Positions 33,968-44,179 of a stretch of DNA of 64,000 nt are shown here, piece by piece (the stretch's first letter is position 1; each line of letters opens with the position of its first letter). The notes under the pieces were generated by a model that saw only the letters and a program-made list of their open reading frames with translations, was not told the DNA's origin and did no database searches. Origin of the DNA: Solimicrobium sp043758755 (lineage in GTDB: Bacteria; Pseudomonadota; Gammaproteobacteria; Burkholderiales; Burkholderiaceae_D); assembly GCA_043758755.1 (NCBI GenBank), contig JAYVMW010000051.1, positions 1 through 64,000 on the forward strand, written 5' to 3'. Both the position numbers and the translations under genes were made by a program.

Positions 33968-34977
33968 TGAGCGTGGACAACCTGTACACCTTGCGCAATG
34001 CGCAGGCTATGCAACTGACCATCAGCGAGCGCGGTGCGGCGCTGGTTTCCTGGCTGGCGCCGGATCGCGACGGTCGGCTGGGAGAGGTATTGCTGGGTTA
34101 TCCTGACGCACGCGACTATATTGAAAACCGCGATTTCTTCGGCGCCATAGTGGGGCGCTGGGCCAACCGCATCAAAAACGGCAGCTTCATGCTGGATGGA
34201 CAACTGCAGCAGGTCGTCATCAATGACAGGGGCAATCATCTGCACGGCGGCCCTCGGGGTTTTTACCAGGCGCACTGGCAGGCCACCGAGACCGAAACCG
34301 GCCTCACGTTCAGACTGCGGTCCGCGCATTGTGATGCCGGTTTTTCCGGCAATCTGGAGGTAGTGGTGCATTATCAGTTACTGGACGACGGCAGCCTGAC
34401 GATCGATTACGAAGCGGTGACAGATGCACCCACGGCGATCAATCTGACTGCGCATCCGTATTTCAATCTGAATGGTGGCAGTGCCGGAATAGGCGAACAG
34501 CGGCTGCAGATAAACGCCGACTACTATATGAAACTGGATGACAGCGGCATTGCGGTAGATATGACCAATGTGAAAGGTTCTGTCTTTGATTTTCGCGCAC
34601 CGGCGACGATCGGTTCGCGACTGGCAGCGACCGACCCGCAACTTCGCATGGCAGGTGGATTCGACCACTTTTACTGCGCCAGATTGCCAGGCACTGGGCC
34701 AGGTGCCACGCTGCGCGAACTGGCACGGGTGCTTGACCCCGTTTCAGGACGGCAGCTGCAGGTGTCAAGTACTGAGGCAGGGGTGCAGTTTTACAGCGGC
34801 AATGGGTTGGGTGGCGTGCCGGGCAGAAGCGGGCAGCCATACAAGGCTTATGACGGCTTCTGTCTGGAAGCGCATGCCTGCCCGGATCAGATCAACGGGC
34901 CGTATGCCTCAGAGGTGATATTGCGGCCCGGGCAGACTTACCGGCAGACTACGGTGTATCGGTTGGGAGTAGCCTGA
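33967..34977 (+). CDS. aldose 1-epimerase (mutarotase)
   Basis: The product has 336 residues from GTG 33967, overlapping the GH3 stop TAG by one base; a GTG at 33973 is an alternative. GalM fold motifs: GAIVGRWANRIKNGSFMLDG, GNHLHGGPRGFYQAHW, the catalytic His in INLTAHPYFNLNG and the catalytic Glu in GFCLEAHACPDQIN. No signal peptide. It interconverts alpha and beta anomers of the sugar released by the upstream GH3, probably xylose or glucose, supplying the anomer XylA needs. Confidence 0.93.
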   Translation: MSVDNLYTLRNAQAMQLTISERGAALVSWLAPDRDGRLGEVLLGYPDARDYIENRDFFGAIVGRWANRIKNGSFMLDGQLQQVVINDRGNHLHGGPRGFYQAHWQATETETGLTFRLRSAHCDAGFSGNLEVVVHYQLLDDGSLTIDYEAVTDAPTAINLTAHPYFNLNGGSAGIGEQRLQINADYYMKLDDSGIAVDMTNVKGSVFDFRAPATIGSRLAATDPQLRMAGGFDHFYCARLPGTGPGATLRELARVLDPVSGRQLQVSSTEAGVQFYSGNGLGGVPGRSGQPYKAYDGFCLEAHACPDQINGPYASEVILRPGQTYRQTTVYRLGVA

Positions 34978-35050
34978 TTCAGAATACGCATGGCGTCATG
35001 GATCAGATGTAGAATTCAAAACAGTTTAAAAATAAATCAGGGAGACAGAC

Positions 35051-36055
35051 ATGAAAAAAATAGTAGGTGCTGCTGCAATGGCAGTTCTGATGTTACTGAC
35101 CGGCGCGCCCGCCAGTGCCGACCCAAAAACACCCAAAATCGGCTTCTCGATCGATGACCTGCGGGTGGAACGCTGGGGACGCGATCGCGACTTTTTCGTG
35201 GCAGCCGCAGAACAGCTCGGCGCCAAAGTGTACGTCCAGTCTGCTGACGCAAGTGAACAAAGGCAGATTGCCCAGATTGAGAACCTGATTTCGCGCGGTG
35301 TCGATGTGCTGGTGATCGTTCCTTACAATGCCACCGTTCTCAACAATGCCATCCACGAAGCCAAGAAATCCAAAATCAAGGTGGTCTCATATGACCGGCT
35401 GATTATGGGCGCAGATATCGATGCCTACATTTCTTTTGACAACCGCATGGTCGGCGAAATGCAGGCACAGGGTGTGGTACAGGTCAAACCCAAGGGTAAC
35501 TATTATCTGCTGGGCGGCGCACCCACCGACAACAATGCCAAAATGCTGCGCGAAGGCCAGATGAAGGTGTTGCAGCCACTGGTCGACAAGGGCGATATCA
35601 AGATCGTCGGCAAGCAGTGGGTCAAGGACTGGAGTGCCTCCGAAGCCATGGCCATCATCGAAAATGCCCTGACTGCCAACAATAACAAGATCGACGGCAT
35701 TGTTGCTTCGAATGACGGCACCGCAGGTGGCGCCATTCAGGCGCTCGCAGCACAGAAACTCAGTGGCGTGGTTGCGGTCTCAGGTCAGGATGCCGACCTA
35801 GCTGCGGTACGTCGGGTCATTGCCGGCACCCAGACCATGACGGTCTACAAACCCCTGAAACTGATTGCCTCCGAAGCTGCGAAGCTGGCGGTGCAGCTGG
35901 TGCGCAATGAAAAGCCCGGCTTCAATGCACAGTATGACAATGGCGCCAGGAAAGTCGATACGCTGCTGTTAAAGCCAACATTGCTGACCAAAGCGAATGT
36001 GAATCTGCTGGTGACTGACGGGTTTTACACCGCAGCCCAACTCTCGGGCAAATAA
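35051..36055 (+). CDS. xylF: D-xylose ABC transporter, periplasmic binding protein
   Basis: The product has 334 residues with a signal peptide (MKKIVGAAAMAVLMLLTGAP, cleavage near ASA-DPK) and a GGGAG-type ribosome-binding site. It is a type I periplasmic binding fold of the XylF group: KIGFSIDDLRVERWGRDRDF, ADASEQRQIAQIENLISRGV, VVSYDRLIMGADIDAYISFD and VAVSGQDADLAAVRRVIAGT. It delivers xylose to XylGH, 13 bp upstream of xylG. Confidence 0.96.
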   Translation: MKKIVGAAAMAVLMLLTGAPASADPKTPKIGFSIDDLRVERWGRDRDFFVAAAEQLGAKVYVQSADASEQRQIAQIENLISRGVDVLVIVPYNATVLNNAIHEAKKSKIKVVSYDRLIMGADIDAYISFDNRMVGEMQAQGVVQVKPKGNYYLLGGAPTDNNAKMLREGQMKVLQPLVDKGDIKIVGKQWVKDWSASEAMAIIENALTANNNKIDGIVASNDGTAGGAIQALAAQKLSGVVAVSGQDADLAAVRRVIAGTQTMTVYKPLKLIASEAAKLAVQLVRNEKPGFNAQYDNGARKVDTLLLKPTLLTKANVNLLVTDGFYTAAQLSGK

Positions 36056-36068
36056 GGAAAGTTCGCGC

Positions 36069-37616
36069 ATGTCAGACTATTTGCTTGAAATGCACGGCAT
36101 CGTTAAAAAGTTTAACGGTGTGCGTGCTCTGGACGGTATTGATCTCAAGATAAAACCCGGTGAGTGCGTCGGTCTGTGCGGCGAAAACGGCGCAGGCAAA
36201 TCGACGCTCATGAAAATTCTTTCTGCGGTCTATCCGCACGACAGCTGGGACGGTGAAATTCTCTGGCAGGGCCAGAGCCTGCGCGCGTCATCGATACGCG
36301 AAACCGAAGCGGCCGGCATCGTCATCATTCATCAGGAATTGATGCTGGTGCCGGAACTGTCGGTGACAGAAAATCTGTTTCTGGGCAATGAACTCACGCT
36401 TGCCGGTGGCCGAATGAATTACCCGGCCATGAACAGCCGCGCCGAGCAGCTCATGGCCGAACTCAAACTCACCGATGTCAACGTGGTTGCGCCGGTCATG
36501 AATTACGGCGGCGGCCATCAGCAGTTGATCGAGATCGCCAAGGCGCTCAACAAACAGGCCAAACTGCTGATTCTTGACGAACCCTCTTCGTCCCTGACCG
36601 AAGCGGAAATCGCAGTCCTGCTCGATATCATTCGGGGACTCAAGGCCAAAGGTGTGGCGTGCGTCTACATCTCGCACAAGCTCGATGAAGTCGCCGCCAT
36701 CTGTGACACCATCGTGGTGATCCGCGATGGCAAACACATTGCGTCCACACCAATGCAGCAGCTCGATGTTAGCCGCATTATTGCGCAGATGGTCGGCCGG
36801 GAAATGAACCAGTTATACCCGAAACAGGAGCATGCGCTCGGCGAGGTGATTCTGGAGGCAAAAAAATTCACCTGTCTGGACGTTGCCAACCCGCAGCGCA
36901 AGCGGGTTGATGATGTGTCGTTTTCGCTGCGCAAAGGCGAAATTCTAGGCATTGCCGGTCTGGTCGGCGCCGGCCGCACTGAACTGGTCAGCGCCATTTT
37001 CGGCTCCTGCCTTGGCAACTCGGGCAGCTTTGACGGAGAAGTCTGGTTGCACGGAAAAAAAGTGGATACGTCCAGTCCACTCAAGGCAATCCGGGCCGGA
37101 CTGGCGCTGGTGCCTGAAGATCGCAAACAGCATGGCATAGTTGCCGATCTGAATGTCGCCCAGAACATCACCTTATCCATACTCGAACACTTTGCCCACC
37201 AAAGCCGCATCAACAGTGAAGAAGAAATGCTCACTGTGTCGCAACAGCTCGGCGCGCTGCAGATAAAGACGGCTACGCCGTTTTTGCCGATTACCTCCCT
37301 GTCGGGCGGCAACCAGCAAAAGGTGGTGCTGTCCAAAATGCTGTTGACCAAACCGCAGGTGCTGATACTGGATGAACCAACCCGCGGCGTCGATGTGGGT
37401 GCCAAGTATGAAATTTACAAACTGATGTTTGAGCTGGCCAGTCAGGGCATGGCAATTATCATGGTTTCAAGCGAACTGCCTGAAGTGCTCGGCATTTCGG
37501 ACCGGGTACTGGTCATGGGCGAAGGCAGGCTGCGCGGTGATTTCGTCAATCATGAGCTGACTCAGGAAATGCTGCTGGCCGCAGCACTGGATCAAAATTC
37601 TGCAACGGCAATTTAA
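36069..37616 (+). CDS. xylG: D-xylose ABC transporter, duplicated ATPase
   Basis: The product has 515 residues with two fused ABC domains. Domain 1: Walker A GENGAGKST (about 39-47), signature region YGGGHQQLIEIAKAL, Walker B LLILDEPSSSL. Domain 2: the usual degenerate P-loop GLVGAGRTEL, complete signature LSGGNQQKVVLSK and Walker B VLILDEPTRGVDVGAKYEI. This is the RbsA/XylG layout. It energises xylose import through XylH. Confidence 0.96.
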   Translation: MSDYLLEMHGIVKKFNGVRALDGIDLKIKPGECVGLCGENGAGKSTLMKILSAVYPHDSWDGEILWQGQSLRASSIRETEAAGIVIIHQELMLVPELSVTENLFLGNELTLAGGRMNYPAMNSRAEQLMAELKLTDVNVVAPVMNYGGGHQQLIEIAKALNKQAKLLILDEPSSSLTEAEIAVLLDIIRGLKAKGVACVYISHKLDEVAAICDTIVVIRDGKHIASTPMQQLDVSRIIAQMVGREMNQLYPKQEHALGEVILEAKKFTCLDVANPQRKRVDDVSFSLRKGEILGIAGLVGAGRTELVSAIFGSCLGNSGSFDGEVWLHGKKVDTSSPLKAIRAGLALVPEDRKQHGIVADLNVAQNITLSILEHFAHQSRINSEEEMLTVSQQLGALQIKTATPFLPITSLSGGNQQKVVLSKMLLTKPQVLILDEPTRGVDVGAKYEIYKLMFELASQGMAIIMVSSELPEVLGISDRVLVMGEGRLRGDFVNHELTQEMLLAAALDQNSATAI

Positions 37617-37639
37617 ATTATCTTTTACCCAAAAATCTC

Positions 37640-38782
37640 ATGAAACAATTCAATCTCAAATTGCTGTTCACCCAATACAAGGTTCTGGCCCTGATTATCG
37701 CCATCGCGCTGATCTGGACCTTTTTCAGCTGGCAGACTGATGGTGGCTTTGTGTCGCCGCGCAACCTGTCGAACCTGATGCGCCAGATGGCCATTACCGG
37801 CATCGTCGCCTCCGGCATGACCTTTGTGATCATCGCCGGGGAAATTGACCTGTCGGTCGGTTCCCTGCTGGGACTGCTGGGCGGCATCGCCGCGCTGCTG
37901 GATGTCAATCATCATCTGTCGCTGCCGCTGGTGATTGCACTGGCACTGGTGTGCGGTTTGCTGCTGGGCTTTTTAAATGGCTACCTGACAGCCTATATCG
38001 GTATTCCTTCCTTCATCGTCGGACTGGGTGGCATGCTGATTTATCGCGGCATGGTCCTGGGGTTGACCGGCGGCGCGACGATTGCGCCGGTGTCACCGGA
38101 ACTGGTGTTTCTTGGACAGGGCTATATCTCAACCCAGTTTGGCGTGATACTTGGTATCGGGTTATTTTTGCTGGCTGCTTTTTTGACCTGGCAGCAGCGC
38201 AACAGTCTGCACAAACACGGCCTGCCGGTTCCATCCAAAGTGCGCGACGCAATCCGGCTGCTGGTCATCGGCATCATTCTGTTTGTGTTTGTGCGCATGT
38301 TCAATGACTACGAAGGTATCCCGCTGCCGGTGTTGCTGCTGCTGGTCTTACTGGGCCTGTTTAGCTATATCGCCACCCAGACCGTGTTCGGGCGACGCAT
38401 CTATGCAGTGGGCAGCAATATGGAAGCGACCCGCCTGTCCGGCATTGATGTGCGCGCTGTCAAATTATGGATCTTTGGCATCATGGGCATGATGTGCGCG
38501 CTGGCCGGTCTGATCAATACCGCACGACTGGCGGCAGGCTCACCATCCGCAGGCACCTCCGGGGAGCTCGACGCCATTGCGGCCTGTTTCATCGGCGGCA
38601 CTTCCATGCGCGGCGGTTCGGGCACGGTGTATGGCGCGCTGATCGGCGCGCTTGTGATGGCGTCGCTCGATAACGGCATGTCGATGCTGGATGTGGATAC
38701 CTACTGGCAGATGATTATCAAAGGCGGCATCCTGACTCTGGCGGTCTGGGTTGATGTGGCGACCCGTGCAAAACGCAGGTAA
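37640..38782 (+). CDS. xylH: D-xylose ABC transporter, permease
   Basis: This is a 380-residue inner-membrane permease with about 10-12 helices. NLSNLMRQMAITGIVASGMT, IIAGEIDLSVGSLLGLLGG, GIPSFIVGLGGMLIYRGMVL and the end CFIGGTSMRGGSGTVYGALI then SLDNGMSMLDVDTYWQMIIK match XylH. A long hydrophilic mid-loop (about 180-210), typical of XylH over RbsC, is present. Confidence 0.95.
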   Translation: MKQFNLKLLFTQYKVLALIIAIALIWTFFSWQTDGGFVSPRNLSNLMRQMAITGIVASGMTFVIIAGEIDLSVGSLLGLLGGIAALLDVNHHLSLPLVIALALVCGLLLGFLNGYLTAYIGIPSFIVGLGGMLIYRGMVLGLTGGATIAPVSPELVFLGQGYISTQFGVILGIGLFLLAAFLTWQQRNSLHKHGLPVPSKVRDAIRLLVIGIILFVFVRMFNDYEGIPLPVLLLLVLLGLFSYIATQTVFGRRIYAVGSNMEATRLSGIDVRAVKLWIFGIMGMMCALAGLINTARLAAGSPSAGTSGELDAIAACFIGGTSMRGGSGTVYGALIGALVMASLDNGMSMLDVDTYWQMIIKGGILTLAVWVDVATRAKRR

Positions 38783-38796
38783 GCGACATTAACGGC

Positions 38797-40767
38797 ATGG
38801 TCAGATTTTTAATCAGGTCAGCGTTGCTGGCGCTGGCGGCCTTATCGGTTACGGTACGTGCCGACGTCAGTCTGCCGCGCCTGTTAAGTGACGGCATGGT
38901 GCTGCAGCGCGACCGGCCTGTCACCATCTGGGGTTGGGCCGACGAAGGCGAACCGGTTACCGTGCGGCTTGGGCATCAAACCCGCACGGCCCGCACCAGA
39001 GACCGACACTGGGCGGTCACGTTTGATGCATTGAAAGCAGGCCAGACCTGTCAGATCAGCATACAGGGAAAAAACCGGATTACCCTTCATGATGTGCTGG
39101 TTGGTGAAGTCTGGATCGCTGCCGGGCAGTCCAATATGGAACTCACGCTGGGCAGTGTTGTGACGCGCTATCCGGACCTCATTCAACATACTTCACTGCC
39201 AGCCGTGCGTGAATTTTCCGTACCCACCCTGTATTCCTTCAAAGGCCCGCAAGAAGACTTCCCGCAAGGACAATGGAAAACCGCCACACCTGACAATCTG
39301 GCCGGCTTTTCAGCAGTGGGATTTTTTTATGCGCGCGAGCTGGCTGAAAGCCTGCACATACCGGTCGGCATCATCTCACTGGCAGTGGGCGGCTCACCCG
39401 CGCAGGCCTGGATGAGTGAACCGACCCTATCAGCGTATCCCCATTATCTTGCCGAGTATAAAAAATTCACCAGTGACAGCTATCTGCAGGCAACGATTGC
39501 CGATGACCATGCCAGACTGGCGGCATGGTATGCAAAAACCAACAGCGAAGATCAGGGGCTGCAGGAACTGCCGCACTGGAGCAGTTCCGCTTTTTCGACG
39601 CAGCAGTGGCAGACCCTGACCATTCCCGGTCCGTTCCATGAGCAGCACATTGACTTTAGCGATGGCGTTATCTGGCTGCGCAAAACAGTCACGCTTACCC
39701 AGGCACAGGCGCAGCTGCCGGCCGTGCTGCTGCTGGGTGCGGTCGTGGATGCGGATGAGGTTTTTATCAATGATGAGCCGGTTGGCCAGACCACCTACCG
39801 CTATTTGCCGCGCGCCTATCCGGTGGGCCGTGGTGTGCTGCACGCCGGTGACAATACGGTGGCAATTCGCCTGACCAGCTATTCGTCCGACCCCGGCTTT
39901 GTCAAAGACAAACCGTATGGTTTGCAACTGGGCGATCACATCGTCCGTCTTGAGGGCGCATGGCGCTATCACGTTGGCATGCGTACCACACCGCTGCCAA
40001 AAACCACGACCTTGCAATATCAAAGCCATACCCTGTTCAATGCCGAACTCGCGCCCACGTTACGCACCGGCATACGCGGCGTGATCTGGTATCAGGGCGA
40101 ATCGAATACGGGAGCGGCAAAGGAATACGCAGCACTTTTTCCTGCCTTGATACAGGATTGGCGCGCGCACTTTAAACAGGGCAATTTTCCGTTTCTGTAT
40201 GTGCAGCTGGCGAATTTTATGGAAGCCCGGCCCGAACCTTCCGAGAGCGACTGGGCACAACTGCGTCAGGCACAACGTGACACTTTAAGCGTCGACAATA
40301 CCGGCATGGCAGTGGCCATCGATCTGGGTGAATGGAATGACATCCATCCTCTGAATAAAAAAGATGTAGGAGAGCGACTGGCCCTGCTGGCAAAAAAAAT
40401 GGCGTATGGCCAGCATGATCTGATTGCCTCCGGTCCGCTGGCAACCGGCGTCACCCTTCACGCAGTGCCCGACTCCACCCCAACAGCAAGAGGATTACTG
40501 GTGCACTTTTTCGCCAGCAGTAGTCCTTTGGTGATCAAAGGCGCAGCGCTGTCGGAGATTGCCATCGCCGGTGCCGATCATCATTTCCACTGGGCCAAAG
40601 CGCGGATTTTGCATGATGCACTTTTGGTGTGGAGTGAACAGGTGCCAGAACCGCGCACAATGCGCTATGCCTGGGCTGACAATCCGGCGTTGGCCAATCT
40701 GACTAACGGTGCCGGCTTGCCCGCGTCACCCTTTGAGCTGTCGCTCGACCCCGTCAACAAAAAATAA
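38797..40767 (+). CDS. SASA-family carbohydrate esterase (sialate O-acetylesterase-like)
   Basis: The product has 656 residues with signal peptide (SALLALAALSVTVRA-DV). It is an SGNH-type esterase with the nucleophile Ser in GEVWIAAGQSNMELTL (about residue 112) and VIWYQGESNTGAAKEYAALF later. A jelly-roll-like insert (VDADEVFINDEPVGQTTYRY) splits the catalytic domain. Although the family is named for sialate, members in plant-polysaccharide loci are usually acetyl-xylan or acetyl-xyloglucan esterases; that is the likeliest role here. It is last in the GH3-xylFGH operon, 14 bp after xylH. Confidence 0.85.
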   Translation: MVRFLIRSALLALAALSVTVRADVSLPRLLSDGMVLQRDRPVTIWGWADEGEPVTVRLGHQTRTARTRDRHWAVTFDALKAGQTCQISIQGKNRITLHDVLVGEVWIAAGQSNMELTLGSVVTRYPDLIQHTSLPAVREFSVPTLYSFKGPQEDFPQGQWKTATPDNLAGFSAVGFFYARELAESLHIPVGIISLAVGGSPAQAWMSEPTLSAYPHYLAEYKKFTSDSYLQATIADDHARLAAWYAKTNSEDQGLQELPHWSSSAFSTQQWQTLTIPGPFHEQHIDFSDGVIWLRKTVTLTQAQAQLPAVLLLGAVVDADEVFINDEPVGQTTYRYLPRAYPVGRGVLHAGDNTVAIRLTSYSSDPGFVKDKPYGLQLGDHIVRLEGAWRYHVGMRTTPLPKTTTLQYQSHTLFNAELAPTLRTGIRGVIWYQGESNTGAAKEYAALFPALIQDWRAHFKQGNFPFLYVQLANFMEARPEPSESDWAQLRQAQRDTLSVDNTGMAVAIDLGEWNDIHPLNKKDVGERLALLAKKMAYGQHDLIASGPLATGVTLHAVPDSTPTARGLLVHFFASSSPLVIKGAALSEIAIAGADHHFHWAKARILHDALLVWSEQVPEPRTMRYAWADNPALANLTNGAGLPASPFELSLDPVNKK

Positions 40768-40888
40768 ATATCGCAGCGCAGCATGAATTTTTCTCATGAA
40801 TTTCATGTTGCATTGCATTGCCGCAAAACATTCTTTTGCAGCGCACAAAAAATGCCTGTCTCAGAGATGCAACAGTCACTTGATTTAA

Positions 40889-40930
40889 TTAGTTCGATGA
40901 ATTGACTAAATAGGGAATTCTACCTATCCT
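40889..40930 (+). promoter_or_regulatory. XylR-like operator and promoter of the TonB-receptor operon
   Basis: TTAGTT-N10-ACTAA (40889-40909) overlaps the -35 box TTGACT (40902-40907). The -10 box TATCCT (40925-40930) follows at 17 bp. Confidence 0.75.
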
Positions 40931-41048
40931 TCATCATCACTTTGAAATTCGACAGTGATGAATTAATTTTTTGCCGCTCCATCTGAAATTCCGCCGAAAA
41001 AATAAGATTGCCCAGCAATCACAATTCTAATGAGAAAAGAGGAAGACA

Positions 41049-44000
41049 ATGCCCTATCCAATGACTAAACAAAAATTAATGAGTCTGGCCGTTGCCAGTG
41101 CCTGCGCGGCGCTGGTGAGCCAGGCTTATGCGCAGGAAGTCGCTCAGGCAACTGCAACACCGACTACTGCTTCTGCAGCACCTGACGCAGAAGGCGTACA
41201 GGCCGTTGTCGTCACGGGTATTCGTGCCAGTATGCAGTCAACACTGAATCTGAAACGCGATTCAGACGGTATCGTCGACGGCATTGTTGCTGAAGACATG
41301 GGCAAGTTCCCTGATACCAATCTGGCTGAATCGCTGCAGCGTATCAGTGGCGTATCGATCGATCGTACCGATGGTGAAGGACAGCTGGTTACGGTGCGTG
41401 GCCTGGGTCCGGATTTCAACCTGGTGCTGTTAAATGGCCGTCAGATGCCGACGACCAATCTGGGCGACCGTGGCGGCCGTTCATTCGACTTTTCAAATTT
41501 GTCGCCAGATGCCGTTTCCCAGTTGCAGGTTTATAAAACCGGCCGGGTAGAAGATGCTGCGGGTGGCATTGGTGCCACAATCAACGTCATGACAGCGCGT
41601 CCGTTCGACAATCCTGGCTTTCATTCCAGCATCAGCATCACCGGTGTCGATGACAAATCGGCCAACAACCTGCCGTCGCAAATGCAGTTCAGCAAAATTA
41701 CGCCGGAAGCTTCCGGCATGTACAGCAATACCAGTGAAGACGGCAGGTTTGGCGTTGCGATCAATGCCAGCTATCAAAAACGTGATTCCGGCTACAACCA
41801 GGCCGGCTCACCAAACGGCTTTCAGGGACCGTTCCCGGCCTCCAACGCGACCAGCCTGACTGACGGTCACGCGTTGGGCACGACTACCAATGGTCCTACC
41901 GGCAATTCTATTTATGTCATGCCGCAAAACTTTGGTTACGACGTGTTCAGCGTCCAGGAAACACGTACCAATGATCAGGTGGTTTTTCAGTTCAAGCCTA
42001 ACAATGAATTGCTGACCACACTGGACTTCACTTATGCCGAACACAAAATCCATACCCTGCACAATGAATTAAGTGCCTGGTTCAGCGCTTCGCCAACCTC
42101 GACGTCGAGCTGGCCAAGCGGCAGTGCAGTTTCACCTTTGTCCTATACAGAAAACTACACCACACCACAGGACGTTTCATCAGTTGATGCTGACTATGCG
42201 ACCAAGACCAAAAACGAATCAATCGGCTTCAATGCGGTCTGGAAGTACTCTGCAAAACTGAAATTTGTTTTTGATGCGCATCATTCCAGTGCCGAGTCGG
42301 GTGCAGACAGTCCTTGGGGCAGTGCCAATGACATGTCCAACGCCAGTTTCAGCCGCACTTCCACTACGATTGATTACACCCATACGCTGCCTGTGATGAG
42401 CATGCCTGTGGATCTGGCAGCAGCACCAATTCAGGCTACCGGTTCATGGTTCCAGAACGGCTGGCAAAAAGCAACGGTGGATCAGGTTCAGGCATCCGGC
42501 AACTGGAAAGTTTCGGACGCGTCAAATCTGAATTTCGGTATCGGTCAGGCCGACAACACCAACCACAATACCTTCTCTCAGGTTCAGAACAATGGCTGGG
42601 GTAACACGGCATTCCCGGCCGGCTCGTTCCCGGCCAGCCTGTATACGTCCTACCATTTGCCCAATTATTTCAGCAACATTCCCGGCTATAACACGCCAGG
42701 CATGTTCAGTCAGCTGTTCGTAGCGAATTTCGCAACCCTGCGTGCACAGACCGCGTCCGTGATGGCGGCAAACGGCCTTATCGGTTCCGGTGGTGGCTAC
42801 CTGCCAAGCAATACCCCGACTTCAGACAGTAAGATCCAGGAAAATACCACCTCGGCCTACGCTTCTTACAACACAGACTGGGATACCACGATTCCATTCC
42901 ATTCCAGTATTGGATTGCGTTTTGAGCATACTGCCGTTACCGCCACGGCGCTGGCGCAGCCGGCAACCGGCGTGACATGGGTTTCGCAGAATGAACTGCC
43001 GCTGACGCTGGGCGGTGCAGATTATGCAAACACCACATCGTCGTACAGCAACGTGCTTCCTGATATCAATCTTGACTGGGATCTGCGTCAGGACGTTAAA
43101 TTGCGCGCCAGTGTCGGGGAAACGATTGGTCGCGCCCGTTACGACCAGATGCAGGGCAGCCTGGCACTTGGTGGTACCGCCAGCACTTACAACGGTACTG
43201 CCAGTGTAGGTAATCCGGCATTGAAACCGGTCAAATCAAAAAATCTGGATTTGTCAGCTGAATGGTATTTCGACAAGCAGAGCGTGTTATCGGCCGGTTT
43301 CTTCCGCAAAGTGCTGGACAACTATGCAGGACAGGCCGTCATCAGCCAGCCTCTGTATAACCTGCATACCCCGGTCGGTGGCGCTTACTACAACTCGGCC
43401 CTGTCGCATGGCTGCGGCGTGGCAGATACCAACTGTATCCGCAACTATATTCTGACCAACTATAACGGTCAGCCTGGCGTTACGGCAACGGGTCCGGCCA
43501 ATACGGCCGGCATCATACCGGGCAATATTGCAGGTCTGTCTTCGGATCCGCTGTTAATGTTCAATACCGACACCTACGTCAATGAAAAAACAGCGAATCT
43601 GAACGGTCTGGAATTCAACTTCCAGCATATGTTTGGTACCAGCGGCTTTGGCGTCCAGTCGAATTACACCTATGTCCATTCGCCTCTGAAATACGACAAT
43701 AACAGTCTGGATGCCGTGACTCAGTTTGCGATTGTGGGTCTGTCCAACTCGGCCAATCTGGTTGGTATTTATGAAGACAAGCAGTGGTCGGTGCGTTTGG
43801 CCTATAACTGGCGCGACAAGTTCCTGGCCGCTACAACCCAGCCTGGCGGCAATAATGGTCCTACTTACACGGATGCCTACGGTCAGGTTGACATGACGGT
43901 CGGGTACACCGTCAACCCAAGCTTGAGCTTCCAGTTTGACGCCGTCAATCTGAACAATGCGATTCTCAAACAGGTGGGCCGTACGGATCAGGAAGTTGAA

Positions 44001-44054
44001 ATGGTTACCCAAACCGGTCCGCGTTTCATGCTCGGTGCACGCTATAAATTCTGA
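41049..44054 (+). CDS. TonB-dependent receptor (oligosaccharide uptake)
   Basis: The product has 1001 residues with a signal peptide (SLAVASACAALVSQAYA-QEV) after a good AGAGGAAG site. It belongs to the Xanthomonas/Caulobacter-type large receptors: TonB box-like VVVTGIRASMQSTLNLKR, plug with EDMGKFPDTNLAESLQRISG and VRGLGPDFNLVLLNGRQMP, then a barrel of 22-strand size ending in Phe (FMLGARYKF). Such receptors import large glycans. Regulation by the xylose operator and neighbouring enzymes point to xylan or xyloglucan fragments. It heads the halogenase-SapC-cupin unit, though a terminator follows it. Confidence 0.93.
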   Translation: MPYPMTKQKLMSLAVASACAALVSQAYAQEVAQATATPTTASAAPDAEGVQAVVVTGIRASMQSTLNLKRDSDGIVDGIVAEDMGKFPDTNLAESLQRISGVSIDRTDGEGQLVTVRGLGPDFNLVLLNGRQMPTTNLGDRGGRSFDFSNLSPDAVSQLQVYKTGRVEDAAGGIGATINVMTARPFDNPGFHSSISITGVDDKSANNLPSQMQFSKITPEASGMYSNTSEDGRFGVAINASYQKRDSGYNQAGSPNGFQGPFPASNATSLTDGHALGTTTNGPTGNSIYVMPQNFGYDVFSVQETRTNDQVVFQFKPNNELLTTLDFTYAEHKIHTLHNELSAWFSASPTSTSSWPSGSAVSPLSYTENYTTPQDVSSVDADYATKTKNESIGFNAVWKYSAKLKFVFDAHHSSAESGADSPWGSANDMSNASFSRTSTTIDYTHTLPVMSMPVDLAAAPIQATGSWFQNGWQKATVDQVQASGNWKVSDASNLNFGIGQADNTNHNTFSQVQNNGWGNTAFPAGSFPASLYTSYHLPNYFSNIPGYNTPGMFSQLFVANFATLRAQTASVMAANGLIGSGGGYLPSNTPTSDSKIQENTTSAYASYNTDWDTTIPFHSSIGLRFEHTAVTATALAQPATGVTWVSQNELPLTLGGADYANTTSSYSNVLPDINLDWDLRQDVKLRASVGETIGRARYDQMQGSLALGGTASTYNGTASVGNPALKPVKSKNLDLSAEWYFDKQSVLSAGFFRKVLDNYAGQAVISQPLYNLHTPVGGAYYNSALSHGCGVADTNCIRNYILTNYNGQPGVTATGPANTAGIIPGNIAGLSSDPLLMFNTDTYVNEKTANLNGLEFNFQHMFGTSGFGVQSNYTYVHSPLKYDNNSLDAVTQFAIVGLSNSANLVGIYEDKQWSVRLAYNWRDKFLAATTQPGGNNGPTYTDAYGQVDMTVGYTVNPSLSFQFDAVNLNNAILKQVGRTDQEVEMVTQTGPRFMLGARYKF

Positions 44055-44113
44055 TCATCAAGGCAACGAAAATCAGAACCGGTCAGCCTGATGTGAATCA
44101 GGTTTGACCAATA

Positions 44114-44148
44114 AAACAGGTCATTGGGATACAATGACCTGTTTCTTT
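44114..44148 (+). terminator. rho-independent terminator/attenuator after the receptor gene
   Basis: A 13-bp inverted repeat (AAACAGGTCATTG at 44114-44126 and its complement at 44132-44144) with a 5-base loop is followed by a short T-rich run. It lies 60 bp after the receptor stop and 32 bp before the halogenase start, so it probably lowers downstream expression. Confidence 0.75.
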
Positions 44149-44179
44149 ATGGCATGTAATTCGGCACAGGGATTATTTT